From an uncultured Clostridium sp. (lineage in GTDB: Bacteria > Bacillota > Clostridia > TANB77 > CAG-508): a stretch of DNA of 64,000 nucleotides. Under the pieces are notes generated by a model that saw only the letters and a list, made by a program, of their open reading frames with translations, was not told the origin of the DNA and ran no database searches. Positions 24,768 through 35,457 of the stretch are shown here, piece by piece (positions within the stretch are counted from its first letter, which is position 1; every line of letters starts with the position of its first letter). The position numbers and the translations under genes were made by a program. The stretch lies in assembly GCA_930980855.1 (NCBI GenBank), contig CAKNIZ010000001.1, forward strand, positions 151,198 through 215,197, read 5' to 3'.

Positions 24768-24986
24768 TTATTTAGCTCTCCATGTGATTCTTCCTTTGGT
24801 TAAATCATATGGTGAAAGTTCTACTTTTACTTTATCGCCTGGTAGTATTTTTATATAGTTCATTCTTAACTTACCAGAAATATGTGCTAATACTTCATGT
24901 CCATTTTCTAATTTAACTTTAAAAAGTGTGTTAGGTAATGCTTCTGAAACAACACCTTCAACTTCAATTACATCCTCTTTAGACAT
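24768..24986 (-). CDS. infA: Translation initiation factor IF-1
   Basis: A 72-residue OB-fold factor that binds the 30S A site during initiation. [38 protein letters not shown] is typical, and it ends with GRITWRAK. It lies between map and rpmJ. Confidence 0.97.
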   Translation of the reverse strand: MSKEDVIEVEGVVSEALPNTLFKVKLENGHEVLAHISGKLRMNYIKILPGDKVKVELSPYDLTKGRITWRAK

Positions 24987-25077
24987 ATTTTATTTTTCTT
25001 CCCTTCGAATAATTAGTTTACATATTGAAAAAACATAAGACATTTTTTCACAATAGCTATTATATTATATAATATTT

Positions 25078-25848
25078 TTATACTAATGTCAATATTTCTG
25101 GTTCTTTTTCTGTAATTAAAATAGTATTTTCATAATGAGCAGATAAACTTTCGTCAACTGTCCAAATAGACCAGCCATCATCACCTTCACAAATTTCGGC
25201 TGAACCTGCTACAACCATTGGTTCTATCGCTAAAGTCATACCTGGTTCTAGTCTTATTCCTCTTCCTGCTTTTCCATAGTTAGGAATTCCTGGATCTTCA
25301 TGCATTTCTCTACCGATTCCATGTCCTTGAAATTCCTTTATTACATCAAATCCATTTTCTTTAACATATGTACCTATTGCTGATGAAATATCTCCTAATC
25401 TATTTCCTTTTTTAGCATATTTTATTCCTTCAAAAAATGCTTGTTTTGTTACATCTATTAATCTTTTTGCCTCTTCTGACACTTCACCAACACAATATGT
25501 TCTTGCACAGTCGCCATTGAAGCCATCTTTATATGCAACTAAATCAACACTTATAATATCTCCTTCTCTTAATATACAATGTTTTGAAGGTATTCCATGA
25601 ATAATATTATCATTTACTGATGCACATATTGATCCTGGAAAATCTGGAACTCCTTTTACACCACTTGGATATCCTTTTTCTGCTGGAATTGCTCCGTTTT
25701 CTCTCATAGTTTCTTCCGCTATTTTGTCTAATTCCCATGTAGATACCCCTGGTTTTATTGCTCTTTCTATTGCTTTTTGTGTTAAGTTTGCAATCCTGCA
25801 GGCTTCTCTCATTTTTTCGATTTCATTCTTAGACTTAATATATACCAT
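25078..25848 (-). CDS. map: Methionine aminopeptidase, type I
   Basis: A 256-residue metalloenzyme that removes N-terminal Met from new proteins. Metal ligands are visible in VDLVAYKDGFNGDCART (two Asp), GHGIGREMHEDPG (His) and LAIEPMV (Glu), with a final Glu near ENTILIT. Its start overlaps the adk stop as TAATG, so the two are coupled, as is usual in the spc operon. Confidence 0.96.
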   Translation of the reverse strand: MVYIKSKNEIEKMREACRIANLTQKAIERAIKPGVSTWELDKIAEETMRENGAIPAEKGYPSGVKGVPDFPGSICASVNDNIIHGIPSKHCILREGDIISVDLVAYKDGFNGDCARTYCVGEVSEEAKRLIDVTKQAFFEGIKYAKKGNRLGDISSAIGTYVKENGFDVIKEFQGHGIGREMHEDPGIPNYGKAGRGIRLEPGMTLAIEPMVVAGSAEICEGDDGWSIWTVDESLSAHYENTILITEKEPEILTLV

Positions 25849-26510
25849 TATTTTGTCCTTTCATCTATAATTTTTACAGCAGCTGCTGTTGTTCTTTCTT
25901 TAGTATCTTCTAAGTATATATTTATATCTATTCCTTCTAATAGACCTGCTTTTGTATAGTACTCTATTAAAGGTTCTGTATTTTTATAATATACATTTAA
26001 TCTTTCTTTTATTGTTTCTGGTTCATCATCTTTTCTTTTTATAAGTTGTGAACCACATACATCGCAGATTCCTTCAACTTTTGGAGGCATAAATATTGTA
26101 TTAAATGATGCTCCACATTCCTTATTTGAACATATTACTCTACTTGATGTTCTCTTTATAATATCTTCATCTGGAACTTTTAAGTTAATAACTGCTGTAA
26201 TTTTTTTATCCTTTTCTTGCAAATATTTATCTAATGCTTCTGCTTGTGGTATTGTTCTTGGAAATCCATCTAATAACACATTTTCTAATTGATCTAACTT
26301 TCCTTCAACCATTGCAATTGTTATTTCATCAGGTACTAAGTTTCCTTTTGATATATATTCATTTGCTTTCTTTCCAAGCTCTGTTTCTCTTTTTATCTCA
26401 TCTCTAAAAATATCTCCTGTTGCCAAGTGAACTAGGTTGTATTTCTTACATAACTCATTCCCTATTGTTCCTTTTCCGGTTCCTGGAGGTCCTAACATTA
26501 TAATATACAT
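25848..26510 (-). CDS. adk: Adenylate kinase, zinc-lid form
   Basis: A 220-residue kinase interconverting ATP, AMP and ADP. The P-loop GPPGTGKG is at residue 7. The lid (around residues 125 to 165) carries two Cys pairs (CSNKEC and CDVC), the zinc-ribbon lid of Gram-positive enzymes. It lies between secY and map. Confidence 0.96.
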   Translation of the reverse strand: MYIIMLGPPGTGKGTIGNELCKKYNLVHLATGDIFRDEIKRETELGKKANEYISKGNLVPDEITIAMVEGKLDQLENVLLDGFPRTIPQAEALDKYLQEKDKKITAVINLKVPDEDIIKRTSSRVICSNKECGASFNTIFMPPKVEGICDVCGSQLIKRKDDEPETIKERLNVYYKNTEPLIEYYTKAGLLEGIDINIYLEDTKERTTAAAVKIIDERTK

Positions 26511-26629
26511 TTTCTCTCTTCCTTTCTATAATTATCTTTGGCTATAATATTTTAGTATGTTTTTTCAATTTTGTCAAATAAAATTTTAATAAAAAGAACC
26601 TATCTATAGAGATAAGTTCTAATTTTATT

Positions 26630-27952
26630 TTATTCTAAAAAGCCTTTATAATGTCTCATTACAAGTTGAGATTGTAATTGTTGACTTAATTCTATTGCAA
26701 CACCTACAACAATTAGTATTGATGTTCCTCCAAATGCACTGTTTATTCCAGCGATACTTGTTAACATTGGAAGTATAGCAATTGCTGCTAAGAATAATCC
26801 ACCAAAAAGTACTACTTTTGATAATACTGATGATAAATAATCTGCTGTTGGTTTTCCAGCTCTTATACCTGGAATGAATCCACCATTTTGCTTAATGTTA
26901 TTTGCAACTTCTGCTGGTTGAAATGTTGCATATGTATAAAAGTAAGTAAATCCAACAATTAATAGTAGGTATATTATTGCACTAATAAGTACATATTGCC
27001 ATCCAACATTACCTGCTGATGTAGCAATTGATATATTATATAGGACTCTTAAAAATCCTGTTTGAGATTCTATATCTGCTGCAAATAATTGAATTATCAT
27101 TGCAGGGAATGTCATGAATGATGATGCGAATATTATAGGCATAACACTTGCCATTGCTGGCTTAATTGGAATATGCGTATTTTGTGCGCCCACCATTCTT
27201 CTTCCTACTACTTTTTTTGAATATTGTACAGGTATTCTTCTTTCTGCAAGTTGTACAAATACAACACCTGTAATTAATACTAATATTCCTATTACTACAC
27301 CTATTGCAGTAAGTAAACCAACTGTACTAAATTGTCCCTCTGGCATAACTAATTCTGTCACTGCAATTACAGCTGATGGGAAACTTGAAACTATACCTGC
27401 AAAAATTAGCATAGAAATTCCATTTCCAATACCTTTTGATGTAATTTTATCTCCTAACCACATTAATAATGATGTTCCTGCAACTAGAGAAATTACTATT
27501 ACTGCTCCAGTTAATACAGTATCATCAACAAATATTCCAGAAGTTCTATATGCAAGATAAATTCCTAATCCCTCTACTAAAGCTAATACTAAAGTAATTA
27601 TCTTAGTAATTCTATCTATTTTTCTTCTACCTGATTCTCCACCTTCTTTAGTTAATCTTTCTAAAGCTGGTATAATCATGCTTAGCAATTGAACCACAAT
27701 AGATGCTGTGATATATGGTGTTATTGACATAGCAAATATAGATAATCTTGAAAAAGCTCCACCAGAAATCATGTTTATCATTCCTGTTACGCTGTTTGAA
27801 TAAACATCCATAGTAGATTCTAATGTTACCATATCTACACCTGGTATTGTTATATAACAACCTAATCTAAAAATTACTAATAAAAGTAATGTAAATAATA
27901 TTTTTTTTCTGATTTCTGGAGTTTTTAAAGCATTTTTTATTGTTTTTAACAA
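26630..27952 (-). CDS. secY: Preprotein translocase subunit SecY
   Basis: A 440-residue polytopic membrane protein forming the Sec channel. About ten hydrophobic segments are visible, with the conserved plug-region start GMINMISGGAFSRLSIFAMSITPYITASI and the cytoplasmic loop RRIPVQYSKKVVGRR. The start is probably TTG at 27952, adjacent to the rplO stop, with GAGGTG at 7 bp. The usual 120-bp gap to adk holds no gene. Confidence 0.96.
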   Translation of the reverse strand: MLKTIKNALKTPEIRKKILFTLLLLVIFRLGCYITIPGVDMVTLESTMDVYSNSVTGMINMISGGAFSRLSIFAMSITPYITASIVVQLLSMIIPALERLTKEGGESGRRKIDRITKIITLVLALVEGLGIYLAYRTSGIFVDDTVLTGAVIVISLVAGTSLLMWLGDKITSKGIGNGISMLIFAGIVSSFPSAVIAVTELVMPEGQFSTVGLLTAIGVVIGILVLITGVVFVQLAERRIPVQYSKKVVGRRMVGAQNTHIPIKPAMASVMPIIFASSFMTFPAMIIQLFAADIESQTGFLRVLYNISIATSAGNVGWQYVLISAIIYLLLIVGFTYFYTYATFQPAEVANNIKQNGGFIPGIRAGKPTADYLSSVLSKVVLFGGLFLAAIAILPMLTSIAGINSAFGGTSILIVVGVAIELSQQLQSQLVMRHYKGFLE

Positions 27953-28387
27953 CTAAATCACCTCTGCCTTTCCGCCTAAAGCTTCGATTTTCTCTTTAGC
28001 AGATTTAGTGAATCTTACAGCTTTAACATTTAATTTCTTATCTAGCTTTCCAGTTGCTATTATTACTATTCCGTCGTTTTCTTTGCTTATTATTCTGTCT
28101 TTTATTAGGCTTTCTGCTGTAACATCAGAGACTGTTGACTTATTTAACATTGTTAATGTTACTTCTGTATAGTTTTTACCAAATTTATTTGTAAATCCTC
28201 TTTTTGGTAATCTTCTATATAATGGTGTTTGACCACCTTCAAATCCACGTCTAACTCCGCCGCCAGATCTTGCTTTTTGTCCTTTATGTCCTCTTCCTGA
28301 TGTTTTTCCTAAACCAGAACCTATTCCACGACCAACTCTTAGTTTTGTTTTATTTTTTTGTGCTGGTTTTAATTCATCTAATTTCAT
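27953..28387 (-). CDS. rplO: Ribosomal protein L15
   Basis: A 144-residue late-assembly large-subunit protein. The Gly/Arg-rich N-terminus ([27 protein letters not shown], read in parts) is typical. It follows rpsE by 51 bp, with no room for rpmD (L30), which normally lies here. Confidence 0.97.
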   Translation of the reverse strand: MKLDELKPAQKNKTKLRVGRGIGSGLGKTSGRGHKGQKARSGGGVRRGFEGGQTPLYRRLPKRGFTNKFGKNYTEVTLTMLNKSTVSDVTAESLIKDRIISKENDGIVIIATGKLDKKLNVKAVRFTKSAKEKIEALGGKAEVI

Positions 28388-28438
28388 ATGGATTACACCT
28401 CCTTAATATATTATCTTCGAAATCTAGTAGTTTAATTA

Positions 28439-28927
28439 TTATAATATATCTTCTACTTTCTTTCCTCTCTTTTTAGCTACTTGTTCAATAGTTTGCATAT
28501 TTTTTAATCCTTCAATTGTTGCATATACAACATTTCTTGGATTGTTTGTTCCTAGAACTTTAGTTCTAACATCTCTATATCCAGCAAGTTCTAATACTGG
28601 TCTTACACTTCCTCCTGTAATAAGTCCTGTACCTTCTTCTGCTGGTTTAAGCATAACACTTGCACTACCAAATTTTCCTATTAATTCATGAGGTACTGTT
28701 GTTCCTACGATTGGAACTTCTACTAAGTTTTTCTTAGCATCTTCAATAGCTTTCTTTATTGCATCTGGAACTTCTGCTGCTTTACCGTTTCCAACTCCTA
28801 CTTTTCCATGTCCATCTCCAACAACAACTACTGCACTAAATCTAAAAGTTCTACCACCTTTTAAAACTTTAGCTACTCTGCTAATAGAAACAACTTTTTC
28901 TTTTAATTCAGATTCGTTTTCTTGCAC
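28439..28927 (-). CDS. rpsE: Ribosomal protein S5
   Basis: A 162-residue protein important for decoding accuracy. The double-stranded RNA-binding start ([21 protein letters not shown]) and the core [18 protein letters not shown] are clear. The start is GTG with GGAGG 8 bp upstream. Confidence 0.97.
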   Translation of the reverse strand: MQENESELKEKVVSISRVAKVLKGGRTFRFSAVVVVGDGHGKVGVGNGKAAEVPDAIKKAIEDAKKNLVEVPIVGTTVPHELIGKFGSASVMLKPAEEGTGLITGGSVRPVLELAGYRDVRTKVLGTNNPRNVVYATIEGLKNMQTIEQVAKKRGKKVEDIL

Positions 28928-28945
28928 TTACTTTTCCTCCTTTTC

Positions 28946-29305
28946 TTAAAATTTTAATCCGCCTTCTCTTGCAGCCTCTGCTAATTCTTTTACGATTCCA
29001 TGATATACGTATCCACTTCTATCAAATACTACATCTGTTATTTTCTTTTCCTTAGCTCTTGCAGCAATTAGAGTTCCTACTTCCTTAGCTGCTTCTTTAT
29101 TTGCATGTTTTGTTTTTACTTCTTTATCTAAAGTAGAAGCGCTAACTAATGTATTTCCTTTAACATCATCTATAATTTGAGCATAGATTCCTGTATTGCT
29201 TCTATACATACAAAGTCTTGGACGTTCTGCTGTTCCACTTATTTTTGTACGTACTCTTGCATGTCTTCTATTTCTTTCAAATTTTCTATCTGTTTGTGAA
29301 ACCAT
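28946..29305 (-). CDS. rplR: Ribosomal protein L18
   Basis: A 119-residue 5S rRNA-binding protein. [23 protein letters not shown] and the C-terminal [24 protein letters not shown] are typical. It lies between rplF and rpsE. Confidence 0.97.
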   Translation of the reverse strand: MVSQTDRKFERNRRHARVRTKISGTAERPRLCMYRSNTGIYAQIIDDVKGNTLVSASTLDKEVKTKHANKEAAKEVGTLIAARAKEKKITDVVFDRSGYVYHGIVKELAEAAREGGLKF

Positions 29306-29328
29306 TTTCTTCTCCTTTCTTTTTCATA

Positions 29329-29862
29329 CTATTTCTTACCAGTTTTTCCTTCTTTACGTCTAATATGTTCTTCTACATATTTAATACCTTTTCCTCTATA
29401 TACTTCTGGTGGTCTCTTGCTTCTTACAACAGCAGCTGTTTGACCAACAACTTCTTTATTTATTCCTCTAACAATTATAGAGTTAGGATTTGGTACATCA
29501 AATGTAATTCCTTCTGGTGCTTCCATTTCTACTGGATGTGAATAACCTAAATTCATTACTAATTTTGTTCCTTGTTTTTGTGCTCTATATCCAACACCAT
29601 TTATTTCTAATTCTCTTGTGAATTCCTTTGTTACACCTTCAATCATATTAGCAATTAAAGTTCTTGTTAATCCATGTAAGTTTCCATCTTCAACAGATGC
29701 AACTTCAACATTTATTACTTTTCCTTCAACTTTTACTGTAACTTTACTATTTAATTCTCTTTCTAATGTTCCTTTTGGTCCTTTTACAGTAATATGATTT
29801 TCATTTACAGTAACTTCAACTCCGTCAGGTATTGTTATAGGCTTTTTTCCTATTCTTGACAT
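29329..29862 (-). CDS. rplF: Ribosomal protein L6
   Basis: A 177-residue protein of two repeated folds near the factor-binding site. It has [16 protein letters not shown] at the start and [19 protein letters not shown] near the end. Standard position between rpsH and rplR. Confidence 0.97.
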   Translation of the reverse strand: MSRIGKKPITIPDGVEVTVNENHITVKGPKGTLERELNSKVTVKVEGKVINVEVASVEDGNLHGLTRTLIANMIEGVTKEFTRELEINGVGYRAQKQGTKLVMNLGYSHPVEMEAPEGITFDVPNPNSIIVRGINKEVVGQTAAVVRSKRPPEVYRGKGIKYVEEHIRRKEGKTGKK

Positions 29863-29910
29863 TTTGGATTTTCCTCCTTCTTTAATTCTTATATAAACGA
29901 TTCCTTTTTA

Positions 29911-30309
29911 TTACCATACATAGGCAATAACTTCTCCACCTAAGCCTTCTTTTCTTGCATTTTTATCTGTTTTTATTCCTTTAGATGTAGAAATTAATGC
30001 TATTCCTAATCCATTTAATACTTGTGGTAATTCGTCTTTTGACACATATATTCTTAAACCAGGTTTACTAATTCTCTTTAGTCCTGATATAACTCTTTTA
30101 CCATTTTCATCATACTTTAATGTTACTCTAATAACACCTTGTTTTTCATCTTTGATTTCTTCAAAAGATGCTATATATCCTTCATCAAATAAGATTTGTG
30201 CTATTGATTTTTTCATATTTGATGCTGGAATATCAACTGTTGTATGCTTTGCACTATTTGCATTTCTAATTCTTGTTAGCATATCTGCTATTGGGTCTGT
30301 TGTATTCAA
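29911..30309 (-). CDS. rpsH: Ribosomal protein S8
   Basis: A 132-residue 16S central-domain protein. [14 protein letters not shown] at the start and [27 protein letters not shown] at the end (read in parts) are diagnostic. It follows rpsN. Confidence 0.97.
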   Translation of the reverse strand: MNTTDPIADMLTRIRNANSAKHTTVDIPASNMKKSIAQILFDEGYIASFEEIKDEKQGVIRVTLKYDENGKRVISGLKRISKPGLRIYVSKDELPQVLNGLGIALISTSKGIKTDKNARKEGLGGEVIAYVW

Positions 30310-30346
30310 ATTTCTTCCCTCCTTCTTAATTTTTTGTAAGTTTAGA

Positions 30347-30532
30347 TTACCAGCTTGCCTTTTTAACTCCCGGAATTTCTCCCTTATGTGCTAATTCTCT
30401 AAAGCATATACGACAAATTCCATATTTTCTTATATAAGCATGTGGTCTTCCACAAATTTTACATCTGTTATATTCTCTTGTTTTATATTTTTGTGGTTTA
30501 GCTTGTTTTACTTTTAATGATTTCTTAGCCAT
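30347..30532 (-). CDS. rpsN: Ribosomal protein S14, zinc type
   Basis: A 61-residue S14 of the short zinc-binding type, with Cys24, Cys27, Cys40 and Cys43 as ligands. It lies between rplE and rpsH. The presence of the zinc form in the main operon is normal for Bacillota. Confidence 0.96.
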   Translation of the reverse strand: MAKKSLKVKQAKPQKYKTREYNRCKICGRPHAYIRKYGICRICFRELAHKGEIPGVKKASW

Positions 30533-30557
30533 TTGCTCTTAATTTCCTCCTTTTTTA

Positions 30558-31097
30558 TTATTTTTTGAAAGGCATTCCAAGAAGAGTTAATAGCTCTTTT
30601 GCCTCTTCATCAGTCTTCGCTGTTGTAACAAAAATTATATCCATTCCTCTAATTTTATCAACTTTATCATATTCTATTTCAGGGAATATTAATTGTTCTT
30701 TTACACCCATAGAGTAATTTCCTCTACCATCAAAAGAATTTTCAGATACTCCTCTAAAATCTCTAACTCTTGGAAGTGCTACATTAAATAATTTGTATGC
30801 AAAGTCATACATTTTTCCTTTTCTTAATGTAACTTTTACACCTACATTAACTCCTGCTCTTAATTTGAAAGCTGCTATTGACTTTTTAGATTTTGTAATT
30901 ATTGGTTTTTGACCAGTAATTGTTGTTATATCTTTTACAGCTCCTTCTAGTGATTTAGGATCTTCCTTTGTATCTCCTAAACCAATGTTTAATACTATTT
31001 TATCTAACTTTGGAACTTCCATTATTGATTTATATCCAAACTTTTTCATTAAAGCTGGAACTATTTCTTTTTCATATTGTTCTCTTAATATTTCCAT
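30558..31097 (-). CDS. rplE: Ribosomal protein L5
   Basis: A 179-residue 5S rRNA-binding protein that contacts the P-site t[23 protein letters not shown] and the C-terminal [19 protein letters not shown] are typical. Confidence 0.97.
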   Translation of the reverse strand: MEILREQYEKEIVPALMKKFGYKSIMEVPKLDKIVLNIGLGDTKEDPKSLEGAVKDITTITGQKPIITKSKKSIAAFKLRAGVNVGVKVTLRKGKMYDFAYKLFNVALPRVRDFRGVSENSFDGRGNYSMGVKEQLIFPEIEYDKVDKIRGMDIIFVTTAKTDEEAKELLTLLGMPFKK

Positions 31098-31125
31098 AAG
31101 TCTTAAATAGACCTCCTTTCTTCAA

Positions 31126-31443
31126 TTATTTACTATTCTTTAATTCTGCTCCGCAAGCTTTGCAAATACGCACTTTTCCATTTTCTGTTACTTTGTAACC
31201 TACTCTTACTGCTTTTCCGCATTTTGGGCAAACTACTGCAACTTTGCTAGAATTTATTGGATGTTCAGAAGCTATTATTCCTCCTTCTTCGCCTGCTTTT
31301 CTAGGTTTTGTTGCTCTTTTTCTTATATTAACATCTTTTACAACAATTTTATTTTTCTTAGGAATTACTTCTAATATTTCTCCAGTTTTTCCTTTATCGT
31401 TTCCAGATAATACTTTTACATTATCTCCTTTTCTCAATTTCAT
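31126..31443 (-). CDS. rplX: Ribosomal protein L24 with C-terminal zinc ribbon
   Basis: A 105-residue assembly-initiator protein. The KOW motif (GDNVKVLSGNDKGKTGEILEV) is at the N-terminus. The C-terminus carries two CxxC pairs (CPKCG and CKACG), a zinc ribbon seen in many Clostridia L24 proteins. Confidence 0.97.
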   Translation of the reverse strand: MKLRKGDNVKVLSGNDKGKTGEILEVIPKKNKIVVKDVNIRKRATKPRKAGEEGGIIASEHPINSSKVAVVCPKCGKAVRVGYKVTENGKVRICKACGAELKNSK

Positions 31444-31463
31444 ATATTTTTCACCTCTTTCTA

Positions 31464-31832
31464 TTATAAAACTTCTGGTGCTAGAGATAATATTTTCATG
31501 TAATCATTATCTCTTAATTCTCTTGCAACAGGTCCAAATATACGTGTTCCTCTTGGTGTTTTATCGTCTTTTATTATAACTGCTGCGTTTTCATCAAATC
31601 TAACCATTGTTCCGTCAGCTCTTCTTATAGGCTTTTTAGTTCTAACTACAACTGCTTTTACAACATCGCCTTTTTTTACAACGCCACCTGGTGTTGCACT
31701 TTTGACAGAAGCAACTATAACATCTCCAACAGATGCATATTTTCTATATGATCCACCTAGAGCTCTTATACACATTATTTCTTTAGCTCCAGTGTTATCT
31801 GCTACTTTTAGTATAGTTTGTTGCTGTACCAT
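31464..31832 (-). CDS. rplN: Ribosomal protein L14
   Basis: A 122-residue protein at the subunit interface. [20 protein letters not shown] and [20 protein letters not shown] are diagnostic. Confidence 0.97.
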   Translation of the reverse strand: MVQQQTILKVADNTGAKEIMCIRALGGSYRKYASVGDVIVASVKSATPGGVVKKGDVVKAVVVRTKKPIRRADGTMVRFDENAAVIIKDDKTPRGTRIFGPVARELRDNDYMKILSLAPEVL

Positions 31833-31856
31833 AGCATGATTCCTCCTTTTTTACTA

Positions 31857-32120
31857 TTATTTTATTACTGCCTTTTCAACTATTTCCACAACTCTCCATC
31901 TTTTGTCTTTTGATAGAGGTCTTGTTTCCATAACTTTTACTGTATCTCCAATTTGGCATTTATTTTCTTCATCATGGGCTTTTAGTTTGTATGTTGATTT
32001 TTTTATTTTTCCATATGTCTTATCCATTTTTCTTGTTTCAACTGCAACTACTATTGTTTTGTCCATCTTGTCTGATACTACTTTGCCAATCATTGTTTTA
32101 CGAAGATTTCTTTCTACCAT
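31857..32120 (-). CDS. rpsQ: Ribosomal protein S17
   Basis: An 87-residue OB-fold protein binding 16S r[25 protein letters not shown] and the [16 protein letters not shown] block are typical. Confidence 0.97.
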   Translation of the reverse strand: MVERNLRKTMIGKVVSDKMDKTIVVAVETRKMDKTYGKIKKSTYKLKAHDEENKCQIGDTVKVMETRPLSKDKRWRVVEIVEKAVIK

Positions 32121-32137
32121 TATGGTATCTCCTTTCT

Positions 32138-32341
32138 TTATTTTTTACTTTCTTCTAACTTTCTTTCTGTTAGAATTGTATTTATTCTTGCAATGTCTTT
32201 CTTTACTTCCTTGATTTTCATAGGATTATCTAATCCATTTGTTGCTAAACTAAATCTTAATTTGAATAATTCGGTCTTTAGTTCGCTTAATTCTTTTTCT
32301 AAATCAGGTGAAGACATTTCTCTTATTTTACTAATCTTCAT
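32138..32341 (-). CDS. rpmC: Ribosomal protein L29
   Basis: A 67-residue protein at the peptide exit tunnel rim, a binding site for nascent-chain factors. The core [24 protein letters not shown] is typical. The ATG at 32341 is preferred over an in-frame GTG at 32353 because AGGTGG lies just before it. It overlaps the rplP stop by 11 bp. Confidence 0.95.
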   Translation of the reverse strand: MKISKIREMSSPDLEKELSELKTELFKLRFSLATNGLDNPMKIKEVKKDIARINTILTERKLEESKK

Positions 32342-32771
32342 CTTTATCACCACCTATTTCAGTTTCTTTTTTTACAAATTTAGCTTTAACAGATAGTTTG
32401 TTTCCAGCAAGACGTAATGCTTCTCTTGCAACATCTTCTGAAACTCCTCCCATTTCGAACATAATTCTTCCTGGTTTTACAGGAGCTACCCAATATTCAA
32501 CAGCACCTTTTCCTTTACCCATACGAGTACCTATTGGTTTACTTGTTATTGGTTTGTCTGGGAAGATTTTAATCCAAACTTTTCCGCCTCTTTTAATATA
32601 TCTTGTCATAGCAACACGGGCTGCTTCTATTTGGTTTGAAGTAATTAAACCAAGTTCTAAAGCTTCTAATCCATATTCTCCGTCTGTAACTTTATTTCCT
32701 CTTGTTGCTTTTCCTCTTATTCTACCTTTTTGTTGTTTTCTATATTTAGTCTTTTTTGGCATTAATGGCAT
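32331..32771 (-). CDS. rplP: Ribosomal protein L16
   Basis: A 146-residue protein near the A site. [21 protein letters not shown] and the core [17 protein letters not shown] are diagnostic. Its ATG overlaps the rpsC stop as TAATG. Confidence 0.97.
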   Translation of the reverse strand: MPLMPKKTKYRKQQKGRIRGKATRGNKVTDGEYGLEALELGLITSNQIEAARVAMTRYIKRGGKVWIKIFPDKPITSKPIGTRMGKGKGAVEYWVAPVKPGRIMFEMGGVSEDVAREALRLAGNKLSVKAKFVKKETEIGGDKDED

Positions 32772-33433
32772 TATTTTTCTCCTCCTTCCACTTTATCTTT
32801 TTTTGATGGAAGAACTTCTCCTTTATATATCCAAACTTTAATTCCTATTTTTCCATATGTTGTATTTGCTTCTGCAAATCCATAGTCAATGTCTGCTCTT
32901 AAAGTTTGAAGAGGAACTGTTCCTTCTTTATAAAATTCAGTTCTAGCCATGTCTGCTCCACCTAATCTACCAGATACTGAAGTTTTAATTCCTAAAGCAC
33001 CTGCTTTCATAGCTTTTTGCATACATTGTTTCATTGCTCTTCTGAATGAAATTCTTCTTTCTAGTTGGCCTGCGATATTTTCTGCAACTAGTTGAGCATT
33101 TGTATCAACATCTTTAACTTCTACTATGTTTAAGTTAACTTGTTTATTAATCATTTTTTCAATTTCTGCTTTTAAGCTTTCAGCTAAATTTCCACCTTTT
33201 CCTATTACTAGTCCAGGTTTTGCTGTATAAACATTTATTTTAACAAATTTTGGTGTTCTTTCTATTTCTACTTTTGAAATTCCACTTACATATAATTTTT
33301 TCTTAACATATTCACGGATTTTGTGGTCTTCTACTAGATAGTCGCCAAAATGTTTTGAATCTGCATACCATTTTGAGCTCCAATCATTGATAACGCCAAC
33401 TCTGTATCCACGTGGATCTACCTTTTGTCCCAT
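32771..33433 (-). CDS. rpsC: Ribosomal protein S3
   Basis: A 220-residue protein of the mRNA entry site. It has [17 protein letters not shown] at the start, a KH domain with [16 protein letters not shown] near residue 75, and [21 protein letters not shown]. Standard length and position. Confidence 0.97.
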   Translation of the reverse strand: MGQKVDPRGYRVGVINDWSSKWYADSKHFGDYLVEDHKIREYVKKKLYVSGISKVEIERTPKFVKINVYTAKPGLVIGKGGNLAESLKAEIEKMINKQVNLNIVEVKDVDTNAQLVAENIAGQLERRISFRRAMKQCMQKAMKAGALGIKTSVSGRLGGADMARTEFYKEGTVPLQTLRADIDYGFAEANTTYGKIGIKVWIYKGEVLPSKKDKVEGGEK

Positions 33434-33457
33434 ATGTTTAAGCCTCCTTCTTTCTTT

Positions 33458-34009
33458 CTATACACGTTCTTTTAATACTATTGTAGTATTACTTGTTCTT
33501 TTTCTAATTCTAACTGCTGAACCTTTTGCAGCTGGTCTTATTCTCTTTAATGTTGGACCTTGATTAGAATATATTTCAGCTATATATAATTTGCTATGAG
33601 CCATTTGATGGTTATTTTCAGCATTTGCAATAGCTGATTTTAATAATTTTTCTAATACTTCACTTCCTGCTTTTGGTGTGAATTTTAAAATTGCTAATGC
33701 TTCATCAACATTTTTTCCTCTTATTAAGTTTGCAACTATAGCAATTTTTCTACTAGAAATTCTTGCATATTTTACTGTAGCTTTTGCTACTAATTCATCA
33801 GCACTATTATTTTCTTTATTCTCTTTAACTTTTACAGTTTCTTTTACTGCTTCTACTTTCTTTTCAGCTGTTTTTGTTTCTGTTTTCTTTACATCTGATT
33901 TTTTTGCTGGTGCACTTTTCTTTTCAGCTGTCTTTGTAGTAGTTTTTGCTTTACTACTAGTTTCTTTCTTTGAAGCTGTATCTACTTTCTTTTCTTTTTC
34001 GTCTGCCAC
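33458..34009 (-). CDS. rplV: Ribosomal protein L22 with long N-terminal extension
   Basis: A 183-residue L22, whereas the family is usually near 110. The normal domain starts around residue 72 ([24 protein letters not shown]) and includes the tunnel-lining hairpin [21 protein letters not shown]. The first 70 residues are a low-complexity Lys/Ala/Thr/Glu-rich extension with repeats of KTAEKK type. It may be a disordered tail at the tunnel exit. The in-frame start has a ribosome binding site (GGAGG), so the extension appears genuine. Confidence 0.95.
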   Translation of the reverse strand: MADEKEKKVDTASKKETSSKAKTTTKTAEKKSAPAKKSDVKKTETKTAEKKVEAVKETVKVKENKENNSADELVAKATVKYARISSRKIAIVANLIRGKNVDEALAILKFTPKAGSEVLEKLLKSAIANAENNHQMAHSKLYIAEIYSNQGPTLKRIRPAAKGSAVRIRKRTSNTTIVLKERV

Positions 34010-34034
34010 TGTAATTACCTCCTTCTTTTATTTA

Positions 34035-34313
34035 TTATTTTGTTGTTGTTGTTTTATCTCCTGCATGACCTTTGAATGTTCTTGTAGGAGCAAATTCACC
34101 TAATTTATGTCCAATCATTTCTTCTGTAATATAAATTGGAACATGTTTTCTTCCATCATGAACAGCGATTGTATGACCAACCATTTGTGGATATATTGTA
34201 GAAGCTCTTGACCATGTCTTTAAAACTTCTTTATTTCCATTTTCATTCATAGCTTCGATTCTTTTTAAAAGTTTTTCTTCTACAAATGGTTTTTTCTTGC
34301 TTGATCTTGACAT
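34035..34313 (-). CDS. rpsS: Ribosomal protein S19
   Basis: A 92-residue head protein. [18 protein letters not shown] and the C-terminal [17 protein letters not shown] are typical. It lies between rplB and rplV. Confidence 0.97.
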   Translation of the reverse strand: MSRSSKKKPFVEEKLLKRIEAMNENGNKEVLKTWSRASTIYPQMVGHTIAVHDGRKHVPIYITEEMIGHKLGEFAPTRTFKGHAGDKTTTTK

Positions 34314-34362
34314 AATATTCTCCTTTCTTTTATGGGAAGGGGCTTTTAGCCCTTCCTATTTT

Positions 34363-35190
34363 TTATTTTCTTCTCTTTGTAATTAATCTATTTGATTTTT
34401 TATGTTTTGCTCTTGTCTTATATCCAAGTGCTGGTTTACCCCAAGGTGTCATTGGTCCAGAATGTCCTACTGGAGCTCTTCCTTCACCACCACCATGTGG
34501 GTGATCTACTGGGTTCATAACAGAACCTCTAACTGTTGGACGAATACCTAAATGTCTTGTTCTTCCTGCTTTTCCTAATTTGATGTTTTCGTGTTCTTCG
34601 TTTCCAATTTCTCCGATTGTAGCTTTACATCTAGCTAATACTAATCTCATTTCTCCTGATGGTAATCTTAGATGAGCATATTTTCCTTCTTTAGCCATTA
34701 ATTGTGCTGATTGTCCAGCTGCTCTTACTAGTTTTCCACCTTGGTTTGGATTAATTTCTATATTGTGAATTAATGTACCTACTGGTATATTTTCTAATTT
34801 TAAGCAGTTTCCTGGTTTTATATCTGCTGTTTCAGCTGATATAACCTTATCTCCATCTTTTAATCCTTTTGGTGCTAATATGTAAGCAAGTGTTCCATCT
34901 GTATATTTTATTAAAGCAATATTAGCACTTCTGTTTGGATCATATTCGATTCCGATAACTTCTGCTTCCATATCTGTTTTATTTCTTTTAAAATCAATTA
35001 TTCTGTATTTTTGTCTGTTTCCACCGCCTTGATGTCTAACTGTGATTTTTCCTTGAGCATTTCTTCCTGCATTCTTTTTCTTTACTGTAAGTAATGATTT
35101 TTCAGGAGTTTTCTTTGTTATTTCAGAAAAATCAGAAACAGTCATATTTCTAAGTGATGGAGTAATTGGTCTAAACTTTTTAGTTCCCAT
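34363..35190 (-). CDS. rplB: Ribosomal protein L2
   Basis: A 275-residue protein near the peptidyl transferase centre. [20 protein letters not shown] and the conserved [19 protein letters not shown] loop, with the key His, are present. The gap of 267 bp before it is unusually long for this operon and holds a palindromic spacer. Confidence 0.97.
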   Translation of the reverse strand: MGTKKFRPITPSLRNMTVSDFSEITKKTPEKSLLTVKKKNAGRNAQGKITVRHQGGGNRQKYRIIDFKRNKTDMEAEVIGIEYDPNRSANIALIKYTDGTLAYILAPKGLKDGDKVISAETADIKPGNCLKLENIPVGTLIHNIEINPNQGGKLVRAAGQSAQLMAKEGKYAHLRLPSGEMRLVLARCKATIGEIGNEEHENIKLGKAGRTRHLGIRPTVRGSVMNPVDHPHGGGEGRAPVGHSGPMTPWGKPALGYKTRAKHKKSNRLITKRRK

Positions 35191-35457
35191 TTTTATTTGT
35201 CTCCTTATTATTATATTTGTAGATTTTTTCCTGCTCTACATGCAGATATTTTTTTATTATCCTAGTTTAATCTAGATATTAAATTTAAGTTACTTAATTA
35301 AACAAATCAAAATGCCGATTTTCATTTGTTTTTTAGGTTCCTAGAAATTAGAGCCGAGTATAGCAAGGCAACTGAATTCAAAAAGCTGAAACTGTATATA
35401 TTATACGTTGAAGTTTTTTGAATGAAAGTTAACGAAGCTAGACGAAGGCTATAATTT
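35191..35457. repeat. Unusual palindromic spacer between rplW and rplB
   Basis: This stretch has no convincing gene. It contains a strong stem at 35300-35331 (AAACAAAT and AAAAT pairing with ATTTT and ATTTGTTT) that runs into T on the plus strand, and another inverted repeat (TTCAAAAA / TTTTTGAA) at about 35370-35425. Neighbouring operon gaps are 10 to 60 bp, so this looks like an inserted palindromic element. Confidence 0.5.

Noticed and set aside
27648-27860. A 70-residue frame inside secY
   Set aside because: Out-of-frame shadow of a strongly conserved gene, Tyr/Cys-rich, no ribosome binding site.
29218-29541. Plus-strand frames opposite ribosomal genes (for example across rplR/rplF)
   Set aside because: Reverse-strand shadows rich in Phe/Leu/Ser; the minus strand has full-length known genes.
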